Part shown: piece by piece, positions 61,560-64,000 of the stretch
Layout: every line of letters begins with the position of its first letter
Position numbering within the stretch: position 1 is the stretch's first letter
Source: DATGKG01 sp963851325
GTDB taxonomy: Bacteria > Desulfobacterota > Binatia > Binatales > Binataceae
Reading direction: 5' to 3'
Assembly (NCBI GenBank): GCA_963851325.1
Contig: CAWKOR010000001.1
Location: forward strand, 992,001-1,056,000
DNA length: 64,000 bases
Made by a program: the position numbers and the translations under genes
The notes under the pieces: generated by a model
What the model was told of the DNA's origin: nothing
Database searches by the model: none
What the model saw: the letters and a program-made list of their open reading frames with translations, nothing else

Positions 61560-62453
61560 ATGCTGACCGAACGCGAAAAAACCGTTATCCGCGAATGGAA
61601 CGAATTTGCCGCCAAGATGCCGCCGTCTCTGCCCGAAATGCGCAAGGCGCTCGACGGGGTCTCCGCAAAGATGAATGTCGACCCGCCCGAAGTGGGCGCG
61701 ATCCATCAGAATGTCGAACTGCGCCCCAGCCTGCATGCCGACGTCATCGTGCCGAAAGGCGCGGGACCGCATCCGGTCATGCTCTACATCCACGGCGGCG
61801 GCTGGATCATGGGCAGCCCGAAGACCCACGACAAACTCGCGCGGCAATGCGCCGCCGAAGGTTACCTGACCATCAATCTCGATTATCGGCTGGCGCCGGA
61901 GAATCCCTTTCCAGCCGGCCTCGATGATTGCGTCTTCGCCACCAAATGGATCGCTTCCAACGCCAAGCGCTGGAACGGCGAAGCAAGCAGACTCGCGATC
62001 GGCGGAGACTCAGCCGGCGGCAATCTTACTGCGGCCACCCTGGTCGCGCTATCATCGGATGCGAGCGCGCCGAAAGCTCGCGCGGGCGCCCTGATATATG
62101 GCGTGTTCGATTTCCCCGCGCTGCTCGAGCGGACCAAAAATAATCCCGCGCTGGAGGGTATGACGCGTGCGTACCTGGGTGGCCAGTATCCTGCGGCGCT
62201 GAACGATCCGCGCGTCAGTCCGATGCGCGGCGTGAAGGCCGGCGCGCTGCCACCGTGCTTTGTGATATGCGGAACCGCAGACGAGCTGCTTCCCGAATCG
62301 AAGGCGATGGCGGAAGCGCTGCGCCGCGCCAATATCGAGAGCGAATTGCATCTGATGGAAGAAATGCCCCACGCATTCATGCAGATGAACGAGCTATCCG
62401 CATGCCGCGAAGGCCTCAAATCGATGTTCGCGTTCCTCAAGCGCCACGTCTGA
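61560..62453 (+). CDS. Alpha/beta hydrolase, hormone-sensitive lipase (HSL) family esterase
   Basis: 297-residue esterase. Oxyanion hole HGGGW (78-82), nucleophile Ser151 in GDSAGG, Asp241 in GTADELLPES and His271 in MPHAFMQM are all present. Typical substrates are short-chain acyl esters. Divergent from the CoA transferase with 170 bases between; ends before the terminator at 62475. Confidence 0.94.
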   Translation: MLTEREKTVIREWNEFAAKMPPSLPEMRKALDGVSAKMNVDPPEVGAIHQNVELRPSLHADVIVPKGAGPHPVMLYIHGGGWIMGSPKTHDKLARQCAAEGYLTINLDYRLAPENPFPAGLDDCVFATKWIASNAKRWNGEASRLAIGGDSAGGNLTAATLVALSSDASAPKARAGALIYGVFDFPALLERTKNNPALEGMTRAYLGGQYPAALNDPRVSPMRGVKAGALPPCFVICGTADELLPESKAMAEALRRANIESELHLMEEMPHAFMQMNELSACREGLKSMFAFLKRHV

Positions 62454-62474
62454 CCACATCGAAACGGAAGTTTG

Positions 62475-62512
62475 AAACCCTCCGTCGCGTACTGCGGCGG
62501 AGGGTTTCTTTT
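62475..62512. terminator. Bidirectional terminator between convergent genes
   Basis: AAACCCTCCGTCGC pairs with GCGGCGGAGGGTTT (one wobble) with a 5-base loop, flanked by T-rich sequence on both strands. It serves the esterase (+) and malQ (-), whose ends lie within 22 bases. Confidence 0.8.
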
Positions 62513-64000
62513 CATATCCGACTGCTGGCCGATGCGATTTCTTTCAGGTCGCGTACTCGCGCCTGTATCGCGTGGCTACTCGCAATGCGCTCCAACGGAA
62601 TCGGCAATCGATAAGTCCAGTTCGATTCGCTGACCGTTCCGGGCAGGTTGATGCGCGCCGACCAGCCAAAGAGATCCTGCATCGGCAACACTGTAACTAT
62701 CGACGGCGCAGCATAGAGCGCGCGCAGAACCTCATTGAGCACCGGCATCCCCAGGGGCGCGCGGACATTGACGCGCCCGTCGAGGTTGAATGCCTTCACC
62801 AGCCGCGCCCGCTCCTCGACCGGCTGCTCGCGCCACCATAGCGTTAGAGCCTCGGTATCGTGGGTGCCGGTCGTCGCAAGCGATAGCTCAGGATACTCGG
62901 CAGGATTGATGAATGGCTGCTCCGGCGAATCCCATTCACGCTCCCATTGCATCACCTTGTAGCCGGGAATGCCGAGGGCGCTCAGCGATTTGCGCACCCA
63001 TGGCGGCACCGTGCCGAGGTCCTCCGCGATAAGTTGCATATCGCGAGCTTCTTCCTTGATTGCGCGAATCACCGCCTCGCCCTGCGCGCGCTGTTCCTCT
63101 TCGTCTTCGGGGGTGAACTTTCCTTTTTCTTCCGGGTCGTCCGAGCCGAATGAAAATGTCCGGTAGAGCCCGACTACGTGATCGATGCGCACTACATCGT
63201 AGAGCATGCGTGCATGGCGCGCGCGCCATCGCCATAACTGGAAGCCGTCGGCGCGCATAGCCGCCCAGTTCGGCATCGGCAGACCCCAGCGTTGACCGGT
63301 CTCGCTGAATGCATCGGGCGGGGTGCCGATGGTATGCGTAAGATCGAAACTCTCCTGATGCGCCCATACCACATCGCTATCGCGCCCGGGGGAGAACGCG
63401 AGATCGCCGCCGATGTATACTCCACGCTCCTTCGCGTACTCGCGAACGGATTTCCATTGCTGATGCGCAACAAACTGGAAGTAGCAATACTTGTGAATGC
63501 TCTGCGCGAGCTCGCGTCGCGCGGCCGCGAGCGCGCCCTGGTCTCGACTCGCGAGGTCAGCAGGCCATTCTTCCCAGCTTCGGAATTCAAAATGATCCTT
63601 GAGGGCGCGGAACATCGCGTAGTCGTGAATCCAGTAGGAATTTTCCTGGATGAACTCCTCCAGCGCACGCCGATCCTTGATTCGCGCCCGCGACGCGAAG
63701 ACCTCGAACACGCGCTCCAGCAACTCCCTTTTGAGGGCAACATACTTTTCGCGCGGAATCCGCCGGGCGGCATCGCCGGCGCTTTTGCGTGCGCGCCGCA
63801 GCGCCATCTTTCCGACCCCGGGGAGTTCAGCGGCCGAGATGTAGAGCGGATCGATCGCGAACAGACTCAGCGCCGCATAAGGACTTGCTTCGCCGGGCCC
63901 GGTCTCATCGACCGGCAGCAGTTGTATCATGCGATGGCCGATGCTCACCGCGAAATCGATCATCGGCTTCATCTGCATGATCTCGCCGCGCCCAAAATCG
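62512..64000 (-). CDS. malQ: 4-alpha-glucanotransferase, N-terminus cut by window edge
   Basis: GH77 amylomaltase that transfers maltooligosaccharide chains. The frame is open to the window edge (DFGRGEIMQMKPMIDFAVSIG), so a short N-terminus is missing; 496 residues are visible. Catalytic residues: nucleophile Asp in VRIDHVVGLYR, acid/base Glu in IAEDLGTVP and the third Asp in TGTHDTEAL. PNWAAMRADGFQLWRWRARH and the 250s loop region are typical. Confidence 0.94.
   Translation of the reverse strand, partial: DFGRGEIMQMKPMIDFAVSIGHRMIQLLPVDETGPGEASPYAALSLFAIDPLYISAAELPGVGKMALRRARKSAGDAARRIPREKYVALKRELLERVFEVFASRARIKDRRALEEFIQENSYWIHDYAMFRALKDHFEFRSWEEWPADLASRDQGALAAARRELAQSIHKYCYFQFVAHQQWKSVREYAKERGVYIGGDLAFSPGRDSDVVWAHQESFDLTHTIGTPPDAFSETGQRWGLPMPNWAAMRADGFQLWRWRARHARMLYDVVRIDHVVGLYRTFSFGSDDPEEKGKFTPEDEEEQRAQGEAVIRAIKEEARDMQLIAEDLGTVPPWVRKSLSALGIPGYKVMQWEREWDSPEQPFINPAEYPELSLATTGTHDTEALTLWWREQPVEERARLVKAFNLDGRVNVRAPLGMPVLNEVLRALYAAPSIVTVLPMQDLFGWSARINLPGTVSESNWTYRLPIPLERIASSHAIQARVRDLKEIASASSRI

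Overview
The window is a GC-rich, gene-dense stretch of a bacterial chromosome. It carries housekeeping genes (ligA, accB/accC, aroQ, rsmI, purU, a complex I operon) and no phage or plasmid backbone. The gene set fits a Gram-negative-type, mostly aerobic heterotroph: a Wzi-like outer-membrane capsule protein, DUF1329 and BON-domain envelope proteins, lipoproteins and a fused two-subunit 2-oxoacid:ferredoxin oxidoreductase. CoA-transferase, SDR and esterase genes sit at the right end. I cannot name the phylum from sequence alone; an uncultured soil or sediment lineage (Binatota, Acidobacteriota or Desulfobacterota-like) is a guess. No rRNA, tRNA or CRISPR array was seen.

Layout. 1-6.3 kb: truncated beta-carbonic anhydrase, Wzi-like protein, UspA, a Na+/Ca2+-type exchanger and a secreted Asp-box (sialidase-like) protein. 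6.6-9.5 kb: korA-korB. 9.8-15.5 kb: DUF29 protein, acylphosphatase, ligA, a small membrane protein, two tandem REPIN-like repeats, then a rhodanese / cobalamin adenosyltransferase / metallo-beta-lactamase-fold operon. 15.5-19.5 kb: membrane protein, two small secreted proteins embedded in related non-coding repeats, nitroreductase. 20-23.6 kb: a large amidotransferase-like/flippase fusion and a TetR regulator. 23.9-28.8 kb: a divergent cluster with two papain-like cysteine hydrolases, a P-loop ATPase and a DUF1329 protein. 28.8-34.9 kb: DUF1573 protein, aroQ-accB-accC, a lipoprotein, rsmI and a VapBC-type pair. 35-38.5 kb: orphan Lon N-domain protein, a repeat-containing orphan protein, purU and a BON protein. 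38.7-49.6 kb: an eleven-gene nuoABCDHIJKLMN operon without nuoEFG. 49.6-64 kb: zinc-ribbon proteins, a GT39-like glycosyltransferase, isoaspartyl peptidase, tam, AlkX-like glycosylase, a hydrolase-fold protein lacking its nucleophile, SnoaL-like protein, SDR, Vgb-like lipoprotein, acyltransferase, CoA transferase, esterase and truncated malQ.

The most unusual content is (i) three dispersed families of palindromic repeats, two of which keep their hairpins through compensatory base changes between copies, one family being REPIN-like; (ii) the ATPase plus two cysteine-hydrolase cluster; (iii) the NADH-module-less complex I operon in the same window as a ferredoxin-reducing KorAB; and (iv) single-protein oddities: the flippase fusion, the alpha/beta hydrolase with Ser replaced by Ala, and a free-standing Lon substrate-binding domain.
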